Source: Brenneria izadpanahii (GTDB lineage: Bacteria > Pseudomonadota > Gammaproteobacteria > Enterobacterales > Enterobacteriaceae). From it: a stretch of 64,000 nt of DNA. Under the pieces are notes generated by a model that saw nothing but the letters and a program-made list of their open reading frames with translations, made no database searches and was not told the origin of the DNA. A program made the translations under genes and the position numbers. The stretch is taken from the NCBI RefSeq assembly GCF_017569925.1, contig NZ_CP050854.1, positions 4,030,001 to 4,094,000 on the forward strand, read 5' to 3'. Of this stretch, positions 52,203-61,242 are shown in pieces; position 1 is the first letter of the stretch, and each line of letters opens with the position of its first letter.

Positions 52203-53669
52203 ATGGCTCAGAGCAAACAAACACGTAGTGAACATGATACAAACCAAAGACGTTGGCTGGACTCACATGAAGCAGGCTATCACAAGGGATTAGGCAATCG
52301 TCACGTTCAGATGATCGCCATTGGCGGTTCTATTGGCACAGGTCTTTTTCTTGGCGCAGGCGCGCGTTTACAAATGGCGGGGCCGGCGCTGGCGCTGGTC
52401 TATCTGACCTGCGGCATCTTCGCTTTTTTCATACTGCGCGCGCTGGGCGAACTGATCGTCCATCGCCCGACCAGCGGCAGCTTCGTTTCTTACGCCCGCG
52501 AATTTTTCGGCGAAAAAGCCTCTTATGTGGCGGGCTGGATGTACTTCCTTAACTGGGCGATGACCGGTATCGTCGATATCACCGCGGTGGCGCTATACAT
52601 GCACTACTGGGGCGCCTTCGCCGACATCCCCCAATGGTTTTTCGCATTGTGCGCCTTGTCGCTCGTCACCCTGATGAACCTGATCGGCGTCAAATGGTTT
52701 GCCGAAATGGAATTCTGGTTCGCGCTGATTAAGGTCGCCGCCATTTCGCTGTTTCTCATCATTGGGACGGTCTATCTCGGCATCGGCGCGCCGCTGGACG
52801 GCAACCAGACCGGCATGCATCTGATTACCGATAACGGCGGGATTTTCCCGCACGGCCTTCTGCCGGCGCTGGTGCTGATTCAGGGCGTTATCTTCGCCTT
52901 CGCCGGCGTTGAAATGATCGGCATCACCGCCGGGGAGTGCAAGAATCCGGAAACCGTACTGCCTAAAGCCGTCAATAGCGTTATCTGGCGTATCGGGGTA
53001 TTTTACGTGGGTTCAATTGTTCTGCTTGTTTGTTTACTGCCATGGAATGCCTATCAGGCGGGACAAAGCCCGTTTGTAACCTTCTTCAACAAACTGGGCG
53101 TGCCTTACATCGACTCGATTATGAACATTGTCGTGTTGTCCGCGGCGCTTTCCAGCCTGAACTCCGGCCTATACTCCACCGGACGAATTCTGCGCTCGCT
53201 GTCTCTGGGCGGTTCGGGACCGAAATTCCTGTCGAAAATGAGCGCCCAGTCCGTACCTTATACGGGTATTCTGGTGACGGTAAGCATTCATATTATCGGC
53301 GTTTTTCTTAATTACATCGTACCGTCGCAGGTATTCGAGATCGTGTTGAATATCTCCTCGCTGGGCATTCTCTCCTCCTGGGGGTTTATCATCGTCTGCC
53401 AGATGAAACTGCGCAAAGCGATCCGCCAGGGCAAGGCCGCTCCCGTGACCTTTAAAATGCCCGGCGCCCCCGTCACATCCTGGCTGACGCTGGCCTTTCT
53501 GCTGGGGGTGCTGGTGCTGATGGCGTTCGATTACCCGAACGGCACCTGGACTGTCTCCGCCATTCCCATTCTGGGGTTGATGCTGGTTGCGGGGTGGTTG
53601 GGGCTGCGCAGACGGAAGGAAAGGCAGCATCAGGCTGAAGTTCAAGAGCCGGAATCAACCACCATCTGA
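52203..53669 (+). CDS. ansP: L-asparagine permease AnsP
   Basis: AnsP is a 12-helix amino acid-polyamine-organocation transporter that takes up asparagine with protons. The 488-residue protein (E. coli 499) matches E. coli AnsP along its length, including LGNRHVQMIAIGGSIGTGLF, AGPALALVYLTCGIFAFFIL, GVKWFAEMEFWFALIK and LNSGLYSTGRILRSLSLGG. Start follows AGGTAAGTA. The gene sits alone, followed by a strong terminator and convergent speC; asparagine is abundant in plant sap, which would suit a plant-associated host. Confidence 0.93.
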   Translation: MAQSKQTRSEHDTNQRRWLDSHEAGYHKGLGNRHVQMIAIGGSIGTGLFLGAGARLQMAGPALALVYLTCGIFAFFILRALGELIVHRPTSGSFVSYAREFFGEKASYVAGWMYFLNWAMTGIVDITAVALYMHYWGAFADIPQWFFALCALSLVTLMNLIGVKWFAEMEFWFALIKVAAISLFLIIGTVYLGIGAPLDGNQTGMHLITDNGGIFPHGLLPALVLIQGVIFAFAGVEMIGITAGECKNPETVLPKAVNSVIWRIGVFYVGSIVLLVCLLPWNAYQAGQSPFVTFFNKLGVPYIDSIMNIVVLSAALSSLNSGLYSTGRILRSLSLGGSGPKFLSKMSAQSVPYTGILVTVSIHIIGVFLNYIVPSQVFEIVLNISSLGILSSWGFIIVCQMKLRKAIRQGKAAPVTFKMPGAPVTSWLTLAFLLGVLVLMAFDYPNGTWTVSAIPILGLMLVAGWLGLRRRKERQHQAEVQEPESTTI

Positions 53670-53688
53670 CGGCCTATTTGATATAGAC

Positions 53689-53715
53689 AGGCCCGCGACC
53701 GGGCCTGATGTTTTT
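53689..53715 (+). terminator. ansP terminator
   Basis: AGGCCC (53689-53694), loop GCGACC, GGGCCT (53701-53706) and a TTTTT run at 53711-53715, between and just into the convergent genes ansP and speC. Confidence 0.85.
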
Positions 53716-55864
53716 AACGCTCAATCACGTAGCCATAAAGACGTTTGCTGCCGTCTTCCTCAGCCACGCTGTAAACGCCTTGCAGTTCCGGCGAGAACCC
53801 CGGCAGCAGATTGATCCCGGCTTCCAGCGCCAGAAAATAACGCTGCACCGCCCCGCCCCACACTTCGCCCGGCACCACGCACAGCACGCCCGGCGGGTAA
53901 GGCAAAGCGCCTTCCGCCGCGATACGACCGGCGATTTGGGCAATCGGCGCCAGCTCAATGTTGCCGCGCACAAACTCACGATTGGCATCCTGCGGCAGCA
54001 TCACCGCCGGAGGAAAATCCGCCTTGCGGAACATCGCCTTTTGCAGATCCTTCACGTTATGACCGGCATAAAAATCATGCATTTCCTGACACAAGCGGCG
54101 CAGCGTATAACCGCGATAGCGCTGCTCATATTTCTGATACAGGCTGGGCAACACATCGCTCAGCGGCGCGTCTCTGGCGATAAGCCGTTCAAAATGGACG
54201 ATAGCCTCTACCAGACGCTGCATTTTGACGCTGTCTTCGGCGGGCGTCAGCAGGAACAAAATCGAGTTCAGGTCGCACTTTTCAGGAATAATGCCGTGCT
54301 CGCGCAGGTAATTGGCCAGAATAGTCGCCGGAATGCCGAAATCGGTGTATTCGCCGCTGATCGCGTCAATTCCCGGCGTAGTTAACAATAATTTGCAGGG
54401 ATCGATAAAATATTGATCCTGCGCGTAGCCGTCGAACGAGTGCCACTTTTCGCCCGGTTCGAAATTGAAGAACCGCACATTATGCGCAATGATGTCCGTA
54501 TCGTGATCCTGCCACGGTATCCCCGCCACCGTCGGCGGCACAAACGGCTGAATCAAATCACAACGCGCCAGCAGCTGTTTGCGCGCTTCGATACCGGTTT
54601 TCACGCACTCCAGCCATAGCCGGCGCCCGCTGGCACCCTCATGCATTTTGGCGTTCACATCCAACGCGGCGAACAGCGGATAAAACGGGCTGGTAGTGGC
54701 ATGCAGCATAAAGGCGTTATTAAAACGCTTATGATTGCAGAAACGCCGCTGCCCTTTGATATGAGTATCTTTCTTATGTATCTGCGACGTCTGGGAGAAG
54801 CCCGCCTGCTGCTTATGCACCGATTGCGTGACAAAAATGCCCGGATCGTTTTCATTCAACTCCAGCAACAGCGGCGAGCATTGCTCCATCATCGGGATAA
54901 ACTGCTCATATCCCACCCAGGCGGAATCGAACAGAATGTAGTCGCACAGATGACCGATACTATCGACCACCTGACGCGCGTTATAAATCGTCCCGTCGTA
55001 GGTGCCGAGCTGAATCACCGCCAAACGGAACGGACGCGCTTCTCTGGCCCGTTCCGGCGCCGCTTCCGCAATCAGTTCGCGCAGATAGGCTTCATCAAAA
55101 CAGCGCGCGTCGATCCCGCCGATAAAACCAAACGGGTTGCGCACGGTTTCCATATAAATCGGCGTCGCCCCTGCCTGGATCAGCGCGCCATGATGGTTGG
55201 ACTTATGATTATTGCGGTCAAACAACACCAAATCGCCGCGCGTCAGCAGCGCATTAGTCACCACCTTGTTGGCGGCTGAAGTGCCGTTCAGCACAAAATA
55301 GGTTTTATCAGCATTAAACACGCGCGCGGCGAATTTCTGCGCTTTTTTGGCGGCGCCTTCATGGATCAGCAGATCGCCCAGCTTCACATCGGCGTTGCAA
55401 ATATCCGAACGGAAAATATTTTCGCCGTAAAAATCAAAAAACTGTTTCCCCGCCGGATGTTTACGAAAAAACTGTCCGCCCTGATGCCCCGGACAGGCGA
55501 AGGTGGTGTTTTCCATTTCGACATACTTGACCAGCGTATCGAAAAACGGCGGCAGCAACGTCTCCTGATAACGCTGGGCAGCGCTTTCCAATATCTCTGC
55601 GGCGCCATCATCGTCCAGCGGCAACCACTCGCTGCCTAGCGGCAACATTTCGGATAGCGAATCGGTATTATCCTGCGCCACAAAAGCCGGAATGGTAAAA
55701 CCGGTGTGGTGCAATATCGACAAAATCCCGCTGCGATCCTCCTCAAGAGAGACAACGACCGCTGCCACATCGGTAAAATCAGTCTGACTGAGCGCAACAA
55801 TTTCACGTGCAGTGATTAAACGGGCGGCAACCGCAGAATTAGCCGCAATTTTTAACTGTTTCAT
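53714..55864 (-). CDS. speC: Ornithine decarboxylase SpeC
   Basis: SpeC is a PLP enzyme that converts ornithine to putrescine, the first polyamine step. The 716-residue protein (constitutive E. coli enzyme 711) has an N-terminal wing domain, the PLP lysine Lys351 in TQSVHKQQAGFSQTSQIH, and the fold III signatures STFACPGHQ-equivalent TTFACPGHQGG and VLNGTSAANKVV. It ends EEDGSKRLYGYVIER. The sequence matches the biosynthetic SpeC more than a degradative SpeF, and its place beside tRNA-Phe is the same as in E. coli. Confidence 0.95.
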   Translation of the reverse strand: MKQLKIAANSAVAARLITAREIVALSQTDFTDVAAVVVSLEEDRSGILSILHHTGFTIPAFVAQDNTDSLSEMLPLGSEWLPLDDDGAAEILESAAQRYQETLLPPFFDTLVKYVEMENTTFACPGHQGGQFFRKHPAGKQFFDFYGENIFRSDICNADVKLGDLLIHEGAAKKAQKFAARVFNADKTYFVLNGTSAANKVVTNALLTRGDLVLFDRNNHKSNHHGALIQAGATPIYMETVRNPFGFIGGIDARCFDEAYLRELIAEAAPERAREARPFRLAVIQLGTYDGTIYNARQVVDSIGHLCDYILFDSAWVGYEQFIPMMEQCSPLLLELNENDPGIFVTQSVHKQQAGFSQTSQIHKKDTHIKGQRRFCNHKRFNNAFMLHATTSPFYPLFAALDVNAKMHEGASGRRLWLECVKTGIEARKQLLARCDLIQPFVPPTVAGIPWQDHDTDIIAHNVRFFNFEPGEKWHSFDGYAQDQYFIDPCKLLLTTPGIDAISGEYTDFGIPATILANYLREHGIIPEKCDLNSILFLLTPAEDSVKMQRLVEAIVHFERLIARDAPLSDVLPSLYQKYEQRYRGYTLRRLCQEMHDFYAGHNVKDLQKAMFRKADFPPAVMLPQDANREFVRGNIELAPIAQIAGRIAAEGALPYPPGVLCVVPGEVWGGAVQRYFLALEAGINLLPGFSPELQGVYSVAEEDGSKRLYGYVIER

Positions 55865-56471
55865 TTAACCAAACCCAAACGGTTAAGGATGAGTGTACGT
55901 GCCCGGAAGACACAGCGCAGGGATAATAATCCCGACCAATCACAATGCCGATCGGTAACGGCAAGCGTATGATCCCTACAGTTATTACTGTAGGTTAAGA
56001 ATGGATAAACTGGGGTCAGCACCATCCGATAGACATCAGTAAAATCAGAGCGGCGCTCTATTTTTAATCATGCCTAACAGTGAGCGTACGAACGCCTCAC
56101 CGCATGGTGGCGAAGGATAATCGAAGAGACGGGGAAAGGCGGCTGGAACGAGAAACGTGCGACGCCATCATCAAAGATCCGGCGCAGTCATTTTGCACCA
56201 AGAACCATGAATCCGACATATCAGCAGCCCTCTTTAGCCACGGGTGAACAGGGAGTTCAAGCGAACAGGAAGTTAAAAACCGCGCAATATTGGCATTATT
56301 TTCCGCCGAATTCAAGAAATGGACGGCTTTCATTTTGTCTCCAATCATGACATTTCGGCGCAAAACAGCGCTACAGATGGAAACTCCCCTACGCGCATGG
56401 CCCAACCGCGTAATAACGCCCGGCGATTGCCTGAAAATAGAGCAAGTACGAGCGTTTGTGACAGAAACTCG
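55865..56471. other. speC-tRNA-Phe gap, no gene recognised
   Basis: About 600 bases. E. coli carries yqgA between speC and the tRNA; nothing like it is seen here. A small inverted repeat CCTACAG-TTATTA-CTGTAGG (55975-55994) lies about 110 bases upstream of the speC start in its probable leader. The open frame at 56097-56489 (minus strand) has no family features and is not accepted as a gene. Confidence 0.5.
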
Positions 56472-56500
56472 TTGACGGCGCGCAGCCAATACGGTTTAAT
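56472..56500 (+). promoter_or_regulatory. tRNA-Phe promoter with GC-rich discriminator
   Basis: TTGACG (56472-56477) and TTTAAT (56495-56500) are 17 bases apart; the discriminator GCGCCCCGTC is GC-rich, as in stringently controlled stable-RNA promoters. Confidence 0.8.
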
Positions 56501-56510
56501 GCGCCCCGTC

Positions 56511-56586
56511 GCCCGGATAGCTCAGTCGGTAGAGCAGAGGATTGAAAATCCTCGTGTCCTTGGTTCGATTCCGAGTCCGGGCACCA
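56511..56586 (+). tRNA. pheV: tRNA-Phe (anticodon GAA)
   Basis: The 76-nt sequence GCCCGGATAGCTCAGTCGGT through CCA differs from E. coli pheV/pheU only in one anticodon-stem pair (AGGATTGAAAATCCT). Anticodon GAA is in the loop TTGAAAA. The 3' part is intact and is the usual attachment site of SPI-7/HAI2-type elements; the integrase gene lies 200 bases downstream. Confidence 0.98.
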
Positions 56587-56717
56587 TTAATTCTGCATCA
56601 AAGCACGCTGGTTAGAGGGAAAACCCTTTGACGGGCGGAAAAAATGGAACCGGAAAGTTAATATCGTAGTGTTTTCTAAGACCTTGTACACTCGATGTTA
56701 ATGATTAGGTTCCTCTT

Positions 56718-56750
56718 AAAAAGGATGCCTGTTAGCGCAGGCGTCCTTTT
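56718..56750. terminator. Bidirectional terminator between tRNA-Phe and the integrase gene
   Basis: AAAAA, GGATGCCTG (56723-56731), loop TTAGCG, CAGGCGTCC (56738-56746) and TTTT. One T-G pair is within the stem. The A and T runs on both sides allow termination in both directions. Confidence 0.85.
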
Positions 56751-56784
56751 CTCGATCGCTGGCAATTCTTACAGTTCGTTAAAG

Positions 56785-57798
56785 TTATGTCAAGGCGTGT
56801 CTGGTCTCTTCTTCCCTGGTTGGGATAATATCCATATACAGCGACAATTCCTCCTCCAGTGCCTGCCCGGTGATCGCCAAATCCAACTCGACGTATTCCA
56901 TTGTGGTGCTGACGCTCCGATGCCCCAACAACCCTTTGACCAGCGCCAGGTTGCGATCGGGCGACTTCATCATTTCTGTCGCCAGGGTATGCCTGAATCG
57001 GTGAGGGCTCACCTTAAAACCACACTCCTTTGTCAGTCTGGTGAAAAACGAACGAACAGGCTGTATCGCCGGTTCGGGGCCGACCTCGCCTGATGGATTC
57101 AGGAATCTTGCCACATCAAACAGGTAGCTTTCGCGTTCGGCGCCTTGTGCTATGGCGCGTTCAACCAGTATCCGCACACGCTCGCGGACAAAACTGACGA
57201 CAGGAACCCGCCACTCGCGATGAGTTTTACTCCCCTCTCTGCACAGCAGAATAGCGTTGGCCCCCAGATCGACGTCCATTATACGTATGTGCAACAGCTG
57301 GTTTTGTCGCATACCTGTCGAACGCAACACATCAATCACCGTCCGCCAATACCACACTGGATAGAGTGCGCAAGGCCGGCCTTTCCTCTCCTGGCGCTTT
57401 TCTCTTACTTCAAATAGCCCCAGAACCAGGTTCACCCTGACCAGTTGGTCACGACTCAGGATTTTCTTTCGTTTGCTTCCTAATGGCACCTGTGTTTCGT
57501 TGAGCGGATTTTCCCCGATAATGAGCCATTTTTTCTTGATCCCCTGGTTGTAAAGCGCCCGTAAATGACGCACCTTATTATTCCAGGTGCTGGTCGTTAA
57601 ACCTCTTCCCAGCATGTCCCTGCGCCATAAAAGCAAGTCACGGTGAGTCACTTCGTCAGGCAACCTGTTATGGCCGATGAATTTCCGAAACACCGCGACC
57701 ACGCGCCGATAGCTATTTTCAGTATCCGGTCGCAATGGTTTGGAGAAAAAGTATTCATCAAGCAGTGCATCCCAGCTCATTAACCGTTCCTTATTCAT
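56785..57798 (-). CDS. int: Tyrosine recombinase (ICE integrase)
   Basis: The enzyme should integrate and excise the element at the tRNA-Phe 3' end. ATG at 57798 is nine bases after GAGGG, whereas the ATG at 57807 directly abuts it; the product is 337 residues. An N-terminal SAM-like core-binding domain (about 6-90) precedes the catalytic domain with Arg164 (STGMRQNQLL), Lys191 (GSKTHREWR), His266 and Arg269 (SPHRFRHTLATEM), His293 (LLGHRSVSTT) and the nucleophile Tyr302 (MEYVELDL). All catalytic residues are present, so it looks active. The MobH/TraI-type gene is 69 bases upstream on the same strand. Confidence 0.93.
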   Translation of the reverse strand: MNKERLMSWDALLDEYFFSKPLRPDTENSYRRVVAVFRKFIGHNRLPDEVTHRDLLLWRRDMLGRGLTTSTWNNKVRHLRALYNQGIKKKWLIIGENPLNETQVPLGSKRKKILSRDQLVRVNLVLGLFEVREKRQERKGRPCALYPVWYWRTVIDVLRSTGMRQNQLLHIRIMDVDLGANAILLCREGSKTHREWRVPVVSFVRERVRILVERAIAQGAERESYLFDVARFLNPSGEVGPEPAIQPVRSFFTRLTKECGFKVSPHRFRHTLATEMMKSPDRNLALVKGLLGHRSVSTTMEYVELDLAITGQALEEELSLYMDIIPTREEETRHALT

Positions 57799-57867
57799 GA
57801 TTGACATCCCTCTTGTTTAACAGACATACAGCGAACGCCCGGCTCCCCAGGCCACAGATAATTCCAG

Positions 57868-59568
57868 TCAGGGGATAACCAGCATCTTGCTATCGTCAGG
57901 TACATTTTTTCCGCGAAAGAGCAAACTCGCTTTAATGAGGTAGCCTTTAGTTCGTTTATAAGGGCCCGATCCATCGGCGCTTTCATACAGATGAGCAAAA
58001 TAAAAACGTTTCCCTTTGACCCGACGGTGTTTTTCCAGACGTTCAAAGTCCTCCTGGAGGGCTTCGCGCTGATTGCCATCCAGTCCTTGCTGTTTCAGAT
58101 AAAGATAAAAAATACCGGGTACGGTGATGAAGATAAAACCGGAAACAAAATGGACCCTCGCCCCTGCCGTGTTGACCTCGATCTCGTCTGAATTAAGTCC
58201 TTCACTTAACCATTTCCAAAAATGTTCTCCCGGTTTGTCTTCTGTGGTCGGCTCAGTAAACAGTTCCATATCGCGCCCCAAATGGGGCGTTAGCTCACCT
58301 AAACTTAGATCAGCGTCAATGGTCTCAGTCGGCAACTCAATAGCCTCATATTTAATTTCAGGCCGTCTGACTGTTTGATCTGTTAAATCAGTGTGTTCTT
58401 CCGTTGCAGTGGGGATAACTGATTCCTGCGCCAGGTTCTCTTCGGTCAGGGGCTCCTCCTGAACAGCGAGCTCATCGTTCTGCGTTTTCTGGTGCTCTGG
58501 TGCAGACACCTTCACCGCCATCAGTGACAACAAGGCCTCCATATCCTCTTCAGTGCCGGCAACCGGTTCCGGCGCCACAACCATTTCAGCCAGCGGTTTG
58601 TCATTAACGGGTTCATCCAGTGCGGAGCTCAGCAACACATCGGCTGTTGGCGTTTTGCTCACCTCTGCCGCAGGCTCGCTTTCCACTGACGGCGCCTCTA
58701 CCGTCGGTAAAGCACTGGCCGCGCTTTGCAAATCCTCCGGTGGGGCCAATGGCCCGGCGGCGGCAGTGACCGTTTGCAGCGGTGCCGGTGAAACGATAGC
58801 CAAGCTACCCGAAGGTAAGGCGGCCAGCAGACTATCTCCCCGCGCCTGCCGAACAGCTTCCCGGACAATCTCATCAATCACCGGTAATGGGCTGTGCTGA
58901 CGTGCAACGATCATCATAAGTGCCTGGGCGGCGGCCGGCAGCGTCGACAGCCAGGTAATGGCATCAGACGGTACCAGGCGTGCGGCGATCAACGCACACT
59001 GACTTGTCGTCAGTGCCGGTTCTGGCGGCTTAACCCTGAAACGAAAACGGTATGGTTCATCAGGTACGGTGAGGCCGGGCAACCAGGGTCGGCCGCTCAG
59101 CAGCTCGCCTTCAATTTGGCTGAGGGCTGGCAGGTAACGACAAAGGGCGGCGTAAAAAATGACGGCATTCCACAGTACATTCTGGGCGGACTGATCTTCC
59201 GGCGCGGCACCCGGAGGGAGCATATGCCCCCTGGCCAGGCGTACGGCAAAAGTCGTCGTCTGCAGGGTGACCTCCGCCAGCCCGCCCTCGCCGGCATACT
59301 CCCCTTGTTGCGTTGCCGGCAACGATTGCATCAACGTTACCAAATGCTCCAGGGGCTGCAGATAAAATTGCCTGTAGAGATCTCCAGGTAATGCACTGCT
59401 TTCCCATAGCTGTTGCAGGCATTGTTTGCGGGATACGGGGTTCAACAGTTGTCCGGCGGATACCGGTATAAAATAGCCTGCGGGGCATGCCGGAGATGAA
59501 GACTGAAGCACAGATTTTGCCGGTGCCACCCGGCTGCCAACCAGTAACGCCCTGATGGCTTTCAGCAT
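57868..59568 (-). CDS. MobH/TraI-type relaxase homologue with degenerate metal site
   Basis: A 566-residue protein with the layout of PFGI-1-class TraI (MobH) relaxases: N-terminal TraI_2 domain (about residues 30-250), a Pro/Glu/Thr-rich linker (about 270-420), and a C-terminal TraI_2_C domain (FWKWLSEGL through HLYESADGSGPYKRTKGYL, LIKASLLFRG). The N-terminal domain keeps LARGHMLPPGAAPEDQSAQ but where relaxases have HHHAHxGGMxxH and LLHDIGK it reads GEYAGEGGLAEV (residues 89-100) and LCRYLPA (142-148). The histidines and Asp needed to bind metal are absent, so nicking activity is doubtful. It overlaps the helicase gene by 7 bases. It could be a non-catalytic partner with the real relaxase elsewhere in the element. 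Confidence 0.8.
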   Translation of the reverse strand: MLKAIRALLVGSRVAPAKSVLQSSSPACPAGYFIPVSAGQLLNPVSRKQCLQQLWESSALPGDLYRQFYLQPLEHLVTLMQSLPATQQGEYAGEGGLAEVTLQTTTFAVRLARGHMLPPGAAPEDQSAQNVLWNAVIFYAALCRYLPALSQIEGELLSGRPWLPGLTVPDEPYRFRFRVKPPEPALTTSQCALIAARLVPSDAITWLSTLPAAAQALMMIVARQHSPLPVIDEIVREAVRQARGDSLLAALPSGSLAIVSPAPLQTVTAAAGPLAPPEDLQSAASALPTVEAPSVESEPAAEVSKTPTADVLLSSALDEPVNDKPLAEMVVAPEPVAGTEEDMEALLSLMAVKVSAPEHQKTQNDELAVQEEPLTEENLAQESVIPTATEEHTDLTDQTVRRPEIKYEAIELPTETIDADLSLGELTPHLGRDMELFTEPTTEDKPGEHFWKWLSEGLNSDEIEVNTAGARVHFVSGFIFITVPGIFYLYLKQQGLDGNQREALQEDFERLEKHRRVKGKRFYFAHLYESADGSGPYKRTKGYLIKASLLFRGKNVPDDSKMLVIP

Positions 59569-61007
59569 GACGTCTCCCCGGCGGTATCACGCTCTTCGGC
59601 CATAAGCGCCTGCAGCAACGTATTGATCACCAGCGTTTGCCGGGCGCGCGTCACCGCCACATACAGCAAATTGGTTTCATCCGTGCGCTCGCACTCCGCC
59701 ATCAACGGATCGGTGATATCGGCAAAATCCTCATCCAGCACTACCACCGGCCACTCCAGCCCCTTGCTGCGATGTGCCGTTGAAACGGTGACCTGTGCCT
59801 GATTTTCATTCGTCACCGCGTGCTCACGCATTACCTGTAGCTTTTGTGGCAGGGGAAAATACCGATCAAGCAACCGCAATGCCTGATTCATGTCGGCATC
59901 TTTGGTGGCTCTGGCCACGGCTTCAAACTCGTCAAAATTGCGATATTCCCGCGCCAGCTGTGGCGATTGCATGCGTTCCGGCATATCGGCCGAGAACCAG
60001 TACAAATCTTCCATTTCCTCCGTTTTGTAGCCGGCGATGCCGCCCACCCAATACACTTTATTCCCTGCCAGACTGGCCTGCAGCGCCGCGCCGATGACAC
60101 CGGCAACGGTCCGGCTCAATATGGCGACATGCCCCTGCTCAGCGTCTTTGGGCAGATGTGCCACGACGTTATCACTGCCCCCGTTACCCACCACGGCCAG
60201 CGTTTCCCCCTGGCGGGCCAGCAGCATATTCGCCACGCCGGCCACCGCCGGGCCAAACCGAAAACTGTGGGTCAGGCAAAGTTGATCCGCATCAGCCAGT
60301 TGCGGCGCATCGAGCGCATTTTCGGCGCCGCGAAACCGGTAAATCTGTTGATGACGATCGCCGACCAGCACCACGTTGCAGCGCTGTGTCAGTATCAGCG
60401 ACTGCGTCACCGGGTTTGCATCCTGCCCTTCATCGAACAACACGGTATGCCAGCGCGTCGAGAAGTCGGGTCGCGAAAGCTGGTACAGCTTAAGATAGAC
60501 GTCATGGGTGACAGGAAAATGTCCATCTGGTCGGGCAGACTCGTGCCAGAGCCGCTGTACCGCCGCTAATATCTTCCCGTCGGACAATCCACTGCGTGCC
60601 TCGTCGCTCGGTAAGTGTTGATGCCCAAACCCGGTATCGCCACTACAGAGGAAGGCATTGAACGTGATGATAGCCGCTCGTGCCAGCGGCCAGTGGCGGG
60701 TATTGAGCTGTCGGGCAACGTCGGTGATGCGCAGGTTCCCGGTCAGCCGGTGTTGGTAGTGACGGCCAAAATTGGGCCAGGCCAATTGATGTGATGTTTT
60801 GCATTCCACGTTGAACGGGAATTTTTGCTCGGCTTCATCCCTGACCGCCCGATTATAGGCGAGATAGAGCATCCTGTTTCCAGGGTTGGCCAACGCAAAA
60901 CGCACCAGGGTCGAGGTTTTGCCTGTGCCGGCAAAGGCCCTGACCACCAGGCGGTGTCCGGACCAGCCGATGACGGCGGCCTGTTCAGGCGTATCAGAAT
61001 AGGACAT
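59562..61007 (-). CDS. UvrD/Rep-type superfamily I DNA helicase
   Basis: A 481-residue helicase. ATG at 61007 lies eight bases after GGAG; a GTG three codons upstream is too close to that site. Motifs are Walker A AFAGTGKTSTLV (Lys30), Walker B VLFDEGQDANPVT, motif III VGDRHQQIYRFRGA, motif V VSTAHRSKGLEWPVVVLDED and motif VI LLYVAVTRARQTL. It resembles the short UvrD/F-box-type helicases common on mobile elements, without a nuclease domain. The helicase and the TraI-type protein overlap by 7 bases, suggesting they work together in transfer or element replication. Confidence 0.9.
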   Translation of the reverse strand: MSYSDTPEQAAVIGWSGHRLVVRAFAGTGKTSTLVRFALANPGNRMLYLAYNRAVRDEAEQKFPFNVECKTSHQLAWPNFGRHYQHRLTGNLRITDVARQLNTRHWPLARAAIITFNAFLCSGDTGFGHQHLPSDEARSGLSDGKILAAVQRLWHESARPDGHFPVTHDVYLKLYQLSRPDFSTRWHTVLFDEGQDANPVTQSLILTQRCNVVLVGDRHQQIYRFRGAENALDAPQLADADQLCLTHSFRFGPAVAGVANMLLARQGETLAVVGNGGSDNVVAHLPKDAEQGHVAILSRTVAGVIGAALQASLAGNKVYWVGGIAGYKTEEMEDLYWFSADMPERMQSPQLAREYRNFDEFEAVARATKDADMNQALRLLDRYFPLPQKLQVMREHAVTNENQAQVTVSTAHRSKGLEWPVVVLDEDFADITDPLMAECERTDETNLLYVAVTRARQTLVINTLLQALMAEERDTAGETSC

Positions 61008-61191
61008 CAGCAGCACTCCGTAAAATCATGACGGGCGTTATGCTGCGTGGGTCGTTACGACGTTCGCCACAGAAAAACCTTTTCCCGGAAAGAAAAGATT
61101 ATTTTCAGGCAAGCTTAATGCTACGACAGCGCCTGACCGAAAACACCGCTGAACTGTCTGATAAAGCAGACGAAATCATACGGTCTAAAAT

Positions 61192-61216
61192 AAAAAAAAC
61201 CGGCCAACAGGCCGGC
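61192..61216 (-). terminator. Terminator after the methylase-like gene
   Basis: On the minus strand CCGGCC, loop TGTT, GGCCGG and an eight-T run. It separates the methylase-like gene from the helicase-TraI-type-integrase group. Confidence 0.92.
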
Positions 61217-61242
61217 ACAAAGATAGCGTTTATTGCCCTGAG

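Noticed and set aside
56097..56489. 130-codon open frame on the minus strand between speC and tRNA-Phe
   Set aside because: Odd composition (many Arg, Ser, Met without pattern), no recognised family, no good ribosome binding site; ends in the tRNA promoter region.
57795..58079. 94-codon open frame between the integrase and TraI-type genes
   Set aside because: It is an out-of-frame shadow of the TraI-type C-terminal domain.
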